A DNA stretch of 64,000 nt, from contig JAUNHH010000004.1 in the NCBI GenBank assembly GCA_030524055.1, forward strand, positions 62,001 through 126,000. Reading direction: 5' to 3'. This document shows positions 17,490-26,274 of the stretch, one piece after another; within the stretch, counting starts at the first letter, position 1, and each line of letters begins with the position of its first letter. Below the pieces are notes generated by a model. It made no database searches and was not told where the DNA came from. It saw nothing but the letters and a program-made list of their open reading frames with translations. The translations under genes and the position numbers were made by a program. The DNA is from Actinomycetaceae bacterium. GTDB lineage: Bacteria; Actinomycetota; Actinomycetes; Actinomycetales; Actinomycetaceae.

Positions 17490-18560
17490 CTATTGGCGGG
17501 CGTAGGTTTGGATTGTCTCTACGGCACGTTGAGCGGCACATCCGTCCCCATAGGGGGCTTGATCGGTGTCAGCAGGGCGGGGCCGTGATGCTGCTTCGAC
17601 GAGGGCGGGGCCTGGTTCCACGAGGGTATTCCACCCTAGTTCTACTGTTTCTACCCATTCGGTTTCAGGGCGCACGGTTGTACAGGGGACCCGCAATAAA
17701 AAGGCTTCTTTTTGCAGGCCGCCAGAGTCTGTAATGACGCCGCGGGCGTGTAATGCTGAGGCAATGAGATCCGGATAGGCAATAGGGGAGTGCAGGCGAA
17801 TATTTCCTCGCTCTAAATCCACCCCATGCTCTTTAGCTTTTGCGACCAGACGCGGGTGGGCAAGGAGAACCACAGGATGATCCACCTGCGCGAGGGAGTC
17901 AATCACAGCGGTAAGGCGCTCAGCAGAATCGGTATTTTCAGCGCGGTGAATAGTCGCTAAAGAATAGTGGCCGTTGGCGACACCTAAAGACTCACCCACA
18001 GGGCTGGGCTTGCCCGCCACAGTAGCGCGCACTTTCAACAGCACATCTGTCATCACATCGCCAACCACTACAGTGCGTTCTGCCAGGCCTTCATGAGCGA
18101 GGTGTGTAGCTGCCACATCGGTGGGGGCAAGGAGAAGATCGGCTGCGTGATCGGTCAAAATCCGATTATGTTCTTCCGGCATGGCCCGGTTAAAAGAGCG
18201 CAGCCCAGCTTCTAAATGAGCCAGCGGCAGATGCATTTTCACTGCGGAAATAGCAGCGGCCAGGGTGGAGTTCGTATCCCCATAGACCAACACCCAGTCG
18301 GGGGACAGGGAAGGCAGAGCCTCGTCAAGTGCAGCCAGCATTGCACCGGTTTGTTGGCCTTGAGAGCCAGACCCTACCCCAAGGTGAATATCTGGGGCCG
18401 CAATGCCTAGATCACTAAAAAACACATCAGAGAGCATTGGGTCATAGTGTTGGCCCGTATGAATAATCAGGTGTTCAACTCCCACCTGCTTGCAGGCGTC
18501 AGCAATAGGGGCGAGTTTGACGAATTGTGGGCGGGCGCCCACCACAGAGACCAGACGCAT
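17490..18560 (-). CDS. wecB: UDP-N-acetylglucosamine 2-epimerase (non-hydrolysing)
   Basis: 356 residues from the ATG at 18560, which gives the canonical N-terminus MRLVSVVGARPQFVKLAP. A longer frame upstream lacks family similarity. Further hallmarks are IIHTGQHYD, YGDTNST, HLEAGLRS, PEEHNRILTDH, HRAENTDS and DSGGLQKEAF. The enzyme interconverts UDP-GlcNAc and UDP-ManNAc in the cytosol. Its natural partner, a UDP-ManNAc-type dehydrogenase, is encoded at 41.8 kb, so ManNAcA in the surface polymer is plausible. It is divergent from the GT2/ABC/GT4 operon, sharing a 92-base promoter region. An exact copy of the repeated word (17600) lies in frame and is read as Gly-Pro-Ala-Leu-Val. A further partial copy is at 17571. 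Confidence 0.95.
   Translation of the reverse strand: MRLVSVVGARPQFVKLAPIADACKQVGVEHLIIHTGQHYDPMLSDVFFSDLGIAAPDIHLGVGSGSQGQQTGAMLAALDEALPSLSPDWVLVYGDTNSTLAAAISAVKMHLPLAHLEAGLRSFNRAMPEEHNRILTDHAADLLLAPTDVAATHLAHEGLAERTVVVGDVMTDVLLKVRATVAGKPSPVGESLGVANGHYSLATIHRAENTDSAERLTAVIDSLAQVDHPVVLLAHPRLVAKAKEHGVDLERGNIRLHSPIAYPDLIASALHARGVITDSGGLQKEAFLLRVPCTTVRPETEWVETVELGWNTLVEPGPALVEAASRPRPADTDQAPYGDGCAAQRAVETIQTYARQ
17600..17611 (+). repeat. Repeated word, copy inside wecB
   Basis: Exact copy preceded by GA, antisense to the gene. The gene reads it as GPALV near the C-terminus, a poorly conserved stretch of the epimerase. A shorter 11-base match begins at 17573. Confidence 0.9.
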
Positions 18561-18652
18561 GCCAGCATCGTATCTGAAAAGGCGATACTGTACTGAGACT
18601 GCAGGTATATCCCATACACCTTCTGTCAATCCAGCCATCTTGAGGAGAAGCC

Positions 18653-19786
18653 ATGACGCAGCCACTTGTTGATGTGGTGATTCCCGTTCACCGCGTAGAG
18701 CGTCCCATTGAAAGGGCCGTCGCTTCCGTTATTTATGACGAGGGCGGGGCTGCTCCTCTTGTGCGTGCCATTGTGGTCACTCACGGCCTTACGGCCGCCG
18801 ACTTTGGGGACCGCCTTGAAGGATTCGGGCGGGGCCTGCTGGTTGTGGAACACCATGATGGAATCCCATCCCCTGCGGGCCCACTCAATGCTGGTATTGA
18901 TGCGGCCACAGCTACCTGGGTGAGCTGTATGGGATCTGACGACTTCTTAGAAGAGGGGGCACCTGCCGCGTGGGAAGCCCACGTGGAGCGACGCAACCCT
19001 GATGTGCTGGTTTTGCCTGTGGTGGATCAAGCCAGCGGCCAGATCGATATTCCTAGCGTCAGACACGGCAGGGTAGAAAACCTGGATCCCATTAAAGATC
19101 GCCTTTTTTACCGGACCGGGCCGATTATGCTGGTCCGTCGTGACCTGCTGAACACCCATGATATTCGGATGGCCGCAGATTTGCGGACAGGTGAAGATCT
19201 TGCCTACTCCATGAAAGTGTGGACCCACGCACAGGTCATTGACCTACTCAACCCTGAGAAACCCTGCTATATCGAAGGGAATGATGGGGGAGAGCGTGTC
19301 ACGCATACCCGTTTCCTCATGGATGAACTCGTGGCGCCTGCAGCTGGCCTGGCCACACAGCAATGGATCGCAGACCTTGATGAGAAAATGCGCACGGCAT
19401 TAACGGTGCGGATTTTCCGTCACTCCCTCATCCCCGCATTGAAGGCACGTATTGCCGATATTAGCGACGAAGAAATCAGCACCCTCAGAGAAGCGATGCG
19501 CGCGTGGATACGTCTTGCCCCCGCCGTCCAAGGCCCCTTGTCTATGGCTGAACACCATGCTGTCACCACAGTGCTCAGTGGAGCCACACGCGAGGAGATT
19601 GCCACAGCAACTGCCGGCTTGTCCGGCCCGCCCTCGCCAAAGAAAATCCTGCCCACCTCGCTCGCTGGCCTCGCCCACCCGGATAACCGTCTTCGTCATT
19701 TCCTTGTTGGCCGTGCCCGCCCACAGACTTGGCGGGTACACTTCTCGCCTATGAACGCTGACAGTCGTGGAGATGTGGAGTCGTGA
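18653..19786 (+). CDS. Family 2 glycosyltransferase
   Basis: 377 residues, cytosolic. The N-terminal GT-A fold is clear: VDVVIPVHRVERPIERAVASV, then PLNAGIDAATATWVSCMGSDDFL, where SDD is the metal- and nucleotide-binding acidic motif (about residues 92-100). Acceptor and sugar are unknown. The ATG has GAGGAG six bases upstream. The stop overlaps the GTG of the ABC exporter (GTGA), so the two are translationally coupled and this is the first gene of a GT2-ABC-GT4 operon. An exact copy of the repeated word encodes DEGGA at residues 29-33, in a loop between the first two strands where other GT2 proteins vary. This suggests the word was accepted as an insertion or by drift in a tolerant position. 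Confidence 0.85.
   Translation: MTQPLVDVVIPVHRVERPIERAVASVIYDEGGAAPLVRAIVVTHGLTAADFGDRLEGFGRGLLVVEHHDGIPSPAGPLNAGIDAATATWVSCMGSDDFLEEGAPAAWEAHVERRNPDVLVLPVVDQASGQIDIPSVRHGRVENLDPIKDRLFYRTGPIMLVRRDLLNTHDIRMAADLRTGEDLAYSMKVWTHAQVIDLLNPEKPCYIEGNDGGERVTHTRFLMDELVAPAAGLATQQWIADLDEKMRTALTVRIFRHSLIPALKARIADISDEEISTLREAMRAWIRLAPAVQGPLSMAEHHAVTTVLSGATREEIATATAGLSGPPSPKKILPTSLAGLAHPDNRLRHFLVGRARPQTWRVHFSPMNADSRGDVES
18739..18750 (+). repeat. Repeated word, copy inside GT2 gene
   Basis: Exact copy preceded by GA, read in frame as Asp-Glu-Gly-Gly-Ala. A related partial copy (GGGCGGGGCCTG) follows at about 18827. Confidence 0.9.
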
Positions 19787-21564
19787 AGAACCTCATCACA
19801 CAAATCCGTAAACTCATTCCTCTACTGCCAGCAGGCACCTCCCGGTTTCTGATGGCCTATATGGTGTCCACCTCGGCGCTGAACCTTCTTGACACTTTTG
19901 CTTTGGGTTTGCTGGCGGTCATCCTCAACCCCATGGTCACCGGTTCAACCACACACCTTCCCTTTGTAGGCACTATCGGACCTGACCAATATCCCTGGGT
20001 GCTGTTAGTCATTAGTTCCGCCATGATCCTTAAAGCGATTCTGGCGCTCGTTATCCAGTGGTATGCGACCCGCCGTTTTTCTGTTTATGAACTGGCTGTC
20101 GGCGATAAACTTTTCGCCGCTTATATTCGCTCCTCTTGGACCGACCGGCTTTCACGATCCACAGCGGAACTTGTCCGCATGGCCGATGTTGGTATTGCCA
20201 ATACTATTTCTGGCGTTCTTTTCCCCGCTATTTCCTTACCGCAACAAATTGCCTCTTTCCTTGCTGTCGTTATTGTTCTGATTATTGCCCAACCGGGGAC
20301 AGCAATCATTACCCTGCTGTATTTCGGTATGGTTGGCGCCTTTATGTACCTTGGTTTGTCACACGCCTCCGTCACCGCAGGACAGGTAAATCTGCGCTAT
20401 TCGTTGCGGGTTGCGCGTCTCATGACGGAAATGGTGGCGGCCCTGAAAGAAATTACGCTGCGCAATCAATTTGATGACGTCGCTGCTGTTGTCCACGCCA
20501 ATAGGGAACGCTCCACTCGGGCACGTGCCAATATCCAATTCCTTGGCGCTGTCCCCCAACGCCTCATTGAAGGCGCCCTCGTCGGCGGATTTGTTGTGGT
20601 CGGAGCCTATGCGTGGATTGTGGGCGGCCCCACCGAAGCCTTCGCCGCCATTGCTCTTTTTGGTTTAGCGGGATTTAGAATCACCCCATCCCTGGTGACA
20701 TTCCAATCCGTCATGACCAGTACCGCTAATAATCTTCCCCACCTGCAGGCCGTCCTTGATGATATTGAAGCCGCTGAACGCTACCTCGCGAATGCTGACA
20801 CCATTGGGAAAGAACCCCTCAAAGACACCCCACGCACACTACACCTGGACAAAGTCTCATTCACTTACCCTGGTGCCCCAGATCCAGCAGTCAATAACCT
20901 GTCATTAACAATTCCTATGGGCTCTTCTGTTGGGATTGTTGGCGCCTCAGGGTCAGGAAAATCCACCCTGGTCGATATTCTCCTTGGGCTACTGACCCCA
21001 CAAGAAGGCCAGATCCTCCTTGACGGACAATCCCTCACTGACGTCCTGGCAGATTGGCGCTCTCGCGTGGGTTACGTCCCTCAAGAAGTTGCCCTTTTTG
21101 ATGCGTCCATCGCCCAAAATATTGCTCTCACCTGGGGAGAAGACATTGATGAAGAGCGCGTGCAGGCATGCCTAGAACGCGCCCAACTGGCTGCCATGGT
21201 CGCAGAACGCCCAGGCGGCATCCACGCCCGCATCGGAGAACGCGGCCTGGCCCTGTCCGGTGGGGAACGTCAACGTCTCGGCATTGCCCGGGCGCTCTAC
21301 GTTAATCCACTGATCCTCGTCATGGATGAAGCAACCAGCGCCCTTGACACTAAAACAGAAGACTCTGTTACCCGCGCTATCCGTGACCTCCACGGGCAGG
21401 TCACCGTCATCTCCGTGGCCCACCGCCTGTCCACCATTCGCGACAATGACCAAATCTGCTTTATGCGCGCCTCCCGCCTTGAAGGGGTTGGCACATTCAA
21501 CGAATTAGTGGCCACACAGCCAGATTTCGCTGCCCAAGCACGACTTGCAGGACTCGCAGAATGA
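19783..21564 (+). CDS. ABC transporter, fused membrane and ATPase domains (lipid/oligosaccharide exporter type)
   Basis: 593 residues: a six-span membrane domain (1-335) and a nucleotide-binding domain. Walker A is GASGSGKST (387-395), the signature is LSGGERQRLGIARALY (from 491), Walker B is LILVMDEATSALD (from about 510), and the H-loop is VISVAHRLS. All catalytic residues are present, so it is probably active as a homodimer. Its setting between two glycosyltransferases, with both junctions overlapping by 4 nt, suggests a PglK/MsbA-like flippase for a lipid-linked glycan (inference). Drug export is less likely given the operon. The GTG start overlaps the preceding stop. Confidence 0.9.
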   Translation: MKNLITQIRKLIPLLPAGTSRFLMAYMVSTSALNLLDTFALGLLAVILNPMVTGSTTHLPFVGTIGPDQYPWVLLVISSAMILKAILALVIQWYATRRFSVYELAVGDKLFAAYIRSSWTDRLSRSTAELVRMADVGIANTISGVLFPAISLPQQIASFLAVVIVLIIAQPGTAIITLLYFGMVGAFMYLGLSHASVTAGQVNLRYSLRVARLMTEMVAALKEITLRNQFDDVAAVVHANRERSTRARANIQFLGAVPQRLIEGALVGGFVVVGAYAWIVGGPTEAFAAIALFGLAGFRITPSLVTFQSVMTSTANNLPHLQAVLDDIEAAERYLANADTIGKEPLKDTPRTLHLDKVSFTYPGAPDPAVNNLSLTIPMGSSVGIVGASGSGKSTLVDILLGLLTPQEGQILLDGQSLTDVLADWRSRVGYVPQEVALFDASIAQNIALTWGEDIDEERVQACLERAQLAAMVAERPGGIHARIGERGLALSGGERQRLGIARALYVNPLILVMDEATSALDTKTEDSVTRAIRDLHGQVTVISVAHRLSTIRDNDQICFMRASRLEGVGTFNELVATQPDFAAQARLAGLAE

Positions 21565-22646
21565 AAATCCTGATTGTCACCACATGGCTGCCCACTACGG
21601 CGGCCCCGACCTCGGGAATATTTATCGACCGAGACATCCGCGCCCTGTCCCGCGTCGCCGACGTCCGCGTCCTGCACCTGGTGTCCCCAACGGTCGATGA
21701 CGGCACTCGCCGCACCTCCATTGGCAATGTCCCCGTCCTGCGTTTGCCCATGGCACCCACCAATCCGCTCAGCGTTGCCCGGGCTGCCCGGCAGATTCGG
21801 GCTCTGCTGGGCTGGGCTGACCTACTCCACACAATGGCAGTCTCCACGCTAGTACCCATGGCACTGCTGCGGCCGCGCCTTGCCTGGGTGCACACCGAAC
21901 ACTGGTCTGGATTTGCCGCGCCACGCAGCGGGATTGGCAACCTCGCCATAGGGGCATTGGGTCGCCTCCTTGCCCGCCCATCAGTGGTGTGTGCAGTTTC
22001 TGATGACCTTGCTGGTCGGCTGCGCGACGTGGGAGCCCGACGCGTTGAGGTCGTGCCAAATATTGTCGAATCGGCGGGGGAGCCCCAACCCATGCCCAAG
22101 CGCGACGGCCGCCACCTCCACATTATTGGGGTGGGCGGACTCATTCCCCGGAAGCAACCGTTAGCAACTGCCGCTGCCGCCCAGGTACTCGTCCAGCGCG
22201 GCTACACGGTTGAGCTGACCTGGATTGGGGACGGGCCACTCGCAGAAGACCTGCGCGCCGCCGCCCTCGCCGGCGGTGTCACGCTGCATATGCCGGGCAT
22301 TGTGCCCGCAGGTGAGATCGCCGGGTATATGGCGGAGGCAGACGTCTTTATGGTGCCCTCCACCTCGGAAACCTTCTTCCTTGGTGCTGCCGAGGCACTC
22401 GCCGCTGGCCGGCCCGTCGTCACCGGAGATAACGGCGGCCAGAAGGCATTTGTGACAGCACCTTTTGGGGCAATGGTGGGTGGGGAAGACCCGCAGGCAC
22501 TCGCGGATGCGGCGCTTCAGGTCGTTGAAGCAGCGCGAGCCGCCACGCCGGAAGAGATTGCCGGGCCGATTCGCCAGCGCTATTCCGCGGAAGAATTAGC
22601 GCGCAGGTATATGGAAATCTACTCCGCCCTCGTCAATGAAAAATAG
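21561..22646 (+). CDS. Family 4 glycosyltransferase
   Basis: 361 residues with the two-domain GT-B plan. The N-terminus MKILIVTTWLP is followed by a glycine/proline loop (TSGIFIDRDI). A donor-binding C-domain begins around GVGGLIPRKQP (about residue 190) and carries the E-x7-E segment as ETFFLGAAEALAAGRPVV (about 270-288). It probably adds a sugar from a nucleotide donor to the lipid-linked substrate handled by the ABC protein upstream; donor and acceptor are not deducible. ATGA overlap with the ABC gene. The last codons include a degenerate copy of the repeated word (22622-22635), and the gene ends at a hairpin built from two more copies. Confidence 0.87.
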   Translation: MKILIVTTWLPTTAAPTSGIFIDRDIRALSRVADVRVLHLVSPTVDDGTRRTSIGNVPVLRLPMAPTNPLSVARAARQIRALLGWADLLHTMAVSTLVPMALLRPRLAWVHTEHWSGFAAPRSGIGNLAIGALGRLLARPSVVCAVSDDLAGRLRDVGARRVEVVPNIVESAGEPQPMPKRDGRHLHIIGVGGLIPRKQPLATAAAAQVLVQRGYTVELTWIGDGPLAEDLRAAALAGGVTLHMPGIVPAGEIAGYMAEADVFMVPSTSETFFLGAAEALAAGRPVVTGDNGGQKAFVTAPFGAMVGGEDPQALADAALQVVEAARAATPEEIAGPIRQRYSAEELARRYMEIYSALVNEK

Positions 22647-22662
22647 CGGGAAATAGCGTAGA

Positions 22663-22697
22663 CCCGCCCTCGTCAATTCCATTCACGAGGGCGGGGC
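22663..22697. terminator. Hairpin from an inverted pair of the repeated word, convergent junction
   Basis: CCCGCCCTCGT (22663-22673) pairs with ACGAGGGCGGG (22685-22695) over 11 bp with an 11-base loop. The right arm is an exact copy of the word (22686-22697); the left differs at one base. It sits between the GT4 stop (22646) and the end of the minus-strand asparagine-synthetase-like gene. No long T-run is present, so termination is inferred from position. Confidence 0.65.
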
Positions 22698-22702
22698 GCG
22701 CT

Positions 22703-24535
22703 TTATCGACAATTAGCAACCGAATCTGACAGGCCAATTTCGATATGCGGATTCCATTGGTCACGAATAAACTGCTGGGAATACACGCCCGTAATATTGA
22801 ACCCGCCAAGGAGAAGACGATTCAGCTGCGAAGGGCTCATTTGTCCCGCATATAAATCCAAACCCAAAGGATGCTTCATGACAAAACGCGATGTCATGAC
22901 GCGCTCAATCGGAGTTTTGAGATGAATAGCCCCTAAAATCCTCCCCGCAGTATGAATAACTGACGCTGGAATACGACGATCCACATGCGTGGCCAATTCA
23001 ATTCCCGTCACCTGTGAATAAAATGCATTCACGTGATCGCGATACCAATTCCTGCCTTCTGATAAAGCTAAAGGAAGACGGGCAGCAAAATCCCACATTG
23101 GCGCATCCAACATAGGTAAATCCCACCCTAGGTCAAAGAAAGAATAAGGCAGCATGGAATGATTAATGTATTTTGCTTGGCGTTCGGACACATTAAAGAC
23201 TTCTACGGCATCTGCCCAGTCCTGCGGCGAATCCCCACGCACATTCACCCGCAAAAAGTCCTCAACAACCCCACCAATACGCGGATCTTTACTCGCCTCA
23301 CGCCACCGATTATCCAAATTCGCGTGCTGGCGGACAATCGCGCGAGACAGCTCGCCGCGGCGGGCGGGCGAAGCAGCAGCTAAAAGATCCTCATCGTGGA
23401 GGTTCCCAATCACCGTATGACCCGGCAAAATCACATCATCCCTGGTCAACGTTCCATCGGCCAGCAACGTGCGCAACGCATACCAATCCTGAATATGCGG
23501 CAGCGACGCCCCCAACCACGTGGAGCGAATAAAATCCGCCGCCTCAGGGCTAGCCCAGGCCTGCCGGACCTGATCCGGCACTAAATCGACCCCCACCCAC
23601 GGGTAACCACAGGACTCGGCTAAACGCCGCGACACCTGCACCTCAGCGGCCCCAGGACGCCCATAAGTAAAGGTCAAAACGTTTTCTACACCGGCCCGAC
23701 GCAACCAAGCAATCAACAGACGCGAATCCAAACCACCCGAGAGCGGCAAAACCAAGCGGCGACCCTGGGTGCGGCGCAGCATCTCCTCCATTGAGGCATC
23801 CAGCGCCTGGTTGAAGGCCTGCGAGGCTTCCTCCGGGGAGGCAAAACCGTCGCGGGAACTGCGCGGAAAATCTGAATACGCCAGCGTGTGGGCGCCCGTT
23901 GAGAGGTCAATCGTCACCGTAGCGCCACCAGGAATCTGGTGGACATCACGCAGTAGAGTGCGCGTACCCAGGGTGTAACTCAATGCCGCAAATTGGCGGC
24001 GGCCCGCAGTATCGACAGCGATATAAGTACCCACAGCGTCAGTAATGCCCGCCAGAGTTGGGCTGAGCACGACCATGCCAGGGGTGGAACCATCCATATT
24101 TCCGTGCGTTACTGTCCACAGCAGCGGGCAGGTGCGGGAAATATCCGTGGTGAGTTTCAGGTGGGTGCCGGTGTGCTCGATGCGGGTGGTGCCCACGGGA
24201 AGCGGGGAGGAGGTGGTGGCTGTGGCACGGGGGTGGCCGGGGGTGAGGGCGTCGAGAATAGTGACTGAATGCGGGTCAATGGGAGTAACGTTAGGCAAGG
24301 AATTTGCTGTGGCCTGCTGTGAGGATTCTGGTGCCGCTTCCGGGGTGGCCACCTGAACTGCGCTATCGGTGGCCTGCGGGGGTGTGGCTGTGGCGTGGGG
24401 TTTGTCAGTCACAAGGGCGACGTCAAGCACAAGAACCTCCTGGTGGGCGGGTTGCCGGGGAGGTGCGTTATTCGCCACGCCCAGAGGCAACCCCGATATC
24501 CATTGGTAGCGGGGAAGGCTCGGCGCGCCGAGCAT
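22703..24535 (-). CDS. Asparagine-synthetase-like amidotransferase lacking the N-terminal Cys
   Basis: About 610 residues. The C-terminal half is an AsnB-type ATP-pyrophosphatase domain with the PP-loop LPLSGGLDSRLLIAWL and later FTYGRPGAAEVQV. The N-terminal half retains only the last part of the glutaminase fold (SYTLGTRTLLRDVHQIPGGATVTI). It starts with about 100 residues of Pro/Ala/Thr-rich sequence instead of the catalytic Met-Cys, so glutamine hydrolysis is probably lost. Such proteins occur in surface-polymer and natural-product loci and form amides with free ammonia or an amine (inference). It is the last gene of a minus-strand operon after DUF4291 and WD40 genes. The ATG at 24535, five bases after the WD40 stop, is chosen; an ATG at 24571 overlapping that gene is possible. 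Confidence 0.75.
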   Translation of the reverse strand: MLGAPSLPRYQWISGLPLGVANNAPPRQPAHQEVLVLDVALVTDKPHATATPPQATDSAVQVATPEAAPESSQQATANSLPNVTPIDPHSVTILDALTPGHPRATATTSSPLPVGTTRIEHTGTHLKLTTDISRTCPLLWTVTHGNMDGSTPGMVVLSPTLAGITDAVGTYIAVDTAGRRQFAALSYTLGTRTLLRDVHQIPGGATVTIDLSTGAHTLAYSDFPRSSRDGFASPEEASQAFNQALDASMEEMLRRTQGRRLVLPLSGGLDSRLLIAWLRRAGVENVLTFTYGRPGAAEVQVSRRLAESCGYPWVGVDLVPDQVRQAWASPEAADFIRSTWLGASLPHIQDWYALRTLLADGTLTRDDVILPGHTVIGNLHDEDLLAAASPARRGELSRAIVRQHANLDNRWREASKDPRIGGVVEDFLRVNVRGDSPQDWADAVEVFNVSERQAKYINHSMLPYSFFDLGWDLPMLDAPMWDFAARLPLALSEGRNWYRDHVNAFYSQVTGIELATHVDRRIPASVIHTAGRILGAIHLKTPIERVMTSRFVMKHPLGLDLYAGQMSPSQLNRLLLGGFNITGVYSQQFIRDQWNPHIEIGLSDSVANCR

Positions 24536-24540
24536 GGTCT

Positions 24541-25629
24541 TTATGGTAGCGGGCCGGGGCGGTCCTGCCATACCGCAAGATTGCCGTCGTTCATTGGAAC
24601 AACAATTACGGGAGCAGCCCAGTGCAGGCGGTGGGGGTTAGCACGTTTAGTGCTGGCGCGAATGACAGGAACAACACTGACGCATAATGCGTCCGTCGGG
24701 TGGGGAGATAATGACCGGAGTGGTTGGGCAGTGGCAACGGTCCTGTTCTTTGGCGAGGCCGGGGCAACTGGCGAAGCCGGGGGTAGTGACGAGGCCGGGG
24801 CCGCTGTGGGCGATTCTGGAGGGGGATCGAGGACGTGGTCTGCCTCCCACAGCCATACTCCGTGGACATCCCCAGCAGAAATAATGTGCGTTGGCGCGGC
24901 ACTGTCTGGATAGGAAGCCACAGCCCACAGGGGAAACCCATCGTTGAGCACGCACCAGTGAGCTGGAGTTCCTGGCGAGAGAATCAGAACAGATGAATCG
25001 TAGTTCGTTACTGCTATGTGCTGGTGACTCAGTGAAAATACGCCGGTAGCGGCCAGCGGTATATCTGGTAGAGGAAAAAGGGCAGAAGAATCGGTCTCAC
25101 CTTTGGGCATAGTCCACAATGAAATGCGCTCTCCATAAGCGGCGGTGAGTAGTTGTTGACCCCTGGTAGGGGCTAGGCCAACAACGGGGCCATTATGTGC
25201 TTTCCACGAGGCATAGTAGGAATAGGACGGGCGCCGCCAGAGGATAATATTCCCTTCCGTGTCTGCCGCAATCAGAAAATCTGATGTGCTGGCCAGCGCA
25301 TTGATTGGCGCCGAATAGGGACTGACAACAGAGCAGATAGTGCGCAGAGAATCCGCTTCAATGTGGTGCACAGAATTTGCCGCAGCATACATAAAGGAGC
25401 GGCCGTCTTCCATTTCATGCAACGCTGTGACAGGGTTGTCAGCGGTTAACGGTCGAATCACTGGAAGCCCAGAGGGGAGATCCCATAGGGTGATCTGTCC
25501 ATCGTCACGTGCGACCACGACTGTTGGTGAACCATAACGAGTCAGGGCACACAGGTGTCGGACATCGGTGCCATTGCCCTGGAGGGTGTAGATCTGGCGG
25601 AGATGTGCCAGGGGAGTGGGAGCAGTCAT
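24541..25629 (-). CDS. WD40-like beta-propeller protein
   Basis: 362 residues. At least five blades end in a G-x-[I/L]-x-[L/V]-W pattern: GQITLWDLP, GNIILWRRP, ERISLWTMP, HGVWLWEAD and GNLAVWQDR. No signal peptide or membrane span, so cytosolic. Propellers of this kind serve as protein-binding platforms; no enzymatic motif is visible. Near the C-terminus, between the last two blades, is a Pro/Ala/Ser linker (PPESPTAAPASSLPPASPVAPASP) encoded by two one-mismatch copies of the repeated word in GAGGCCGGGG form (24754 and 24790). The gene lies 12 bases after DUF4291 and 5 bases before the asparagine-synthetase-like gene, so the three are probably co-transcribed and may form a complex. Confidence 0.75.
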   Translation of the reverse strand: MTAPTPLAHLRQIYTLQGNGTDVRHLCALTRYGSPTVVVARDDGQITLWDLPSGLPVIRPLTADNPVTALHEMEDGRSFMYAAANSVHHIEADSLRTICSVVSPYSAPINALASTSDFLIAADTEGNIILWRRPSYSYYASWKAHNGPVVGLAPTRGQQLLTAAYGERISLWTMPKGETDSSALFPLPDIPLAATGVFSLSHQHIAVTNYDSSVLILSPGTPAHWCVLNDGFPLWAVASYPDSAAPTHIISAGDVHGVWLWEADHVLDPPPESPTAAPASSLPPASPVAPASPKNRTVATAQPLRSLSPHPTDALCVSVVPVIRASTKRANPHRLHWAAPVIVVPMNDGNLAVWQDRPGPLP

Positions 25630-25641
25630 TTCCGGGTGGGA

Positions 25642-26241
25642 CTATGAGGTGGGCGGGGAGGCTCCAATGTGGGTGGCAAGATCCGCGGGCAGAGGGTAGG
25701 GCTTTTCTTCTGGAAGGTGATCGCGCCAGTCATCAGGGTGAGAACGAAGATCCGTGACCAGTTCCGTAATATCCTCCAGGTCAACAATCCACTCATCCAC
25801 AAAAGAATCGACGAGGGCGGAGCCAATGCCTAATTGCAGGCTCCGGTATTTTAATGGCGCGCCGCTGGGGGTGCGTTCGGGGTCCCATTGGATTCTCACC
25901 GGATGGGTAGAAAGAAGGGTTTTCCATTCCTCGTGAGAGGCGTGGATATCAGGATCAAAATGGGACAGAGAACTGGACCCAAGAAGAGTTTCAAATCCGC
26001 TTCTGCTCAGGTGAAGGCGCAGAACCCGTTCTTGGCCAGGCTTTGTTGCCCACCCGCAGCGATACATCATCCACAGGAATGAGGGTTTAATCCACGTCAT
26101 TCGAGTACGCGAAAAGGGTGGGGCGAATGTGCCTGCATTTATTGCGGCATTAGCGATCTCGTGCCGATAAGCCTGGTAAACAACAATAGTATCGTCGGTA
26201 AAATCCGCTCGAATTTGGCGGTATGGGATATTTTCTGTCAT
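25642..26241 (-). CDS. DUF4291 family protein
   Basis: 199 residues, no membrane span. The recognised DUF4291 sequence is YRQIRADFTDDTIVVYQAY near the start, then PFSRTRMTWIKPSFLWMMYRCGWA and later IQWDPERTPSG and LKYRSLQLGIG. The family is widespread, short and of unknown biochemical function; the invariant R-M-T-W-I-K-P-S-F and Q-W-D-P-E-R motifs suggest an enzyme or nucleotide-binding fold, but this is a guess. It is the first intact gene of a minus-strand set with WD40 and AsnB-like genes. No good Shine-Dalgarno precedes the ATG. A near-copy of the repeated word (25812, one mismatch) is read as IGSALVDSF in the C-terminal third. Confidence 0.8.
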   Translation of the reverse strand: MTENIPYRQIRADFTDDTIVVYQAYRHEIANAAINAGTFAPPFSRTRMTWIKPSFLWMMYRCGWATKPGQERVLRLHLSRSGFETLLGSSSLSHFDPDIHASHEEWKTLLSTHPVRIQWDPERTPSGAPLKYRSLQLGIGSALVDSFVDEWIVDLEDITELVTDLRSHPDDWRDHLPEEKPYPLPADLATHIGASPPTS

Positions 26242-26274
26242 ATGTAGGTATTGTGCTTAATGGATTGGCTACGG

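Noticed and set aside
17571-17583. AGGGCGGGGCC just upstream of the exact copy in wecB
   Set aside because: Lacks the CG(A) start of the word, so counted only as a partial match.
18560-18665. N-terminal extension of the wecB frame
   Set aside because: The canonical epimerase N-terminus starts at 18560 and the extension overlaps the divergent promoter region.
21497-22144. 215-codon minus-strand frame opposite the ABC/GT4 junction
   Set aside because: Arg/Ser/Pro-rich shadow of two clear plus-strand genes.
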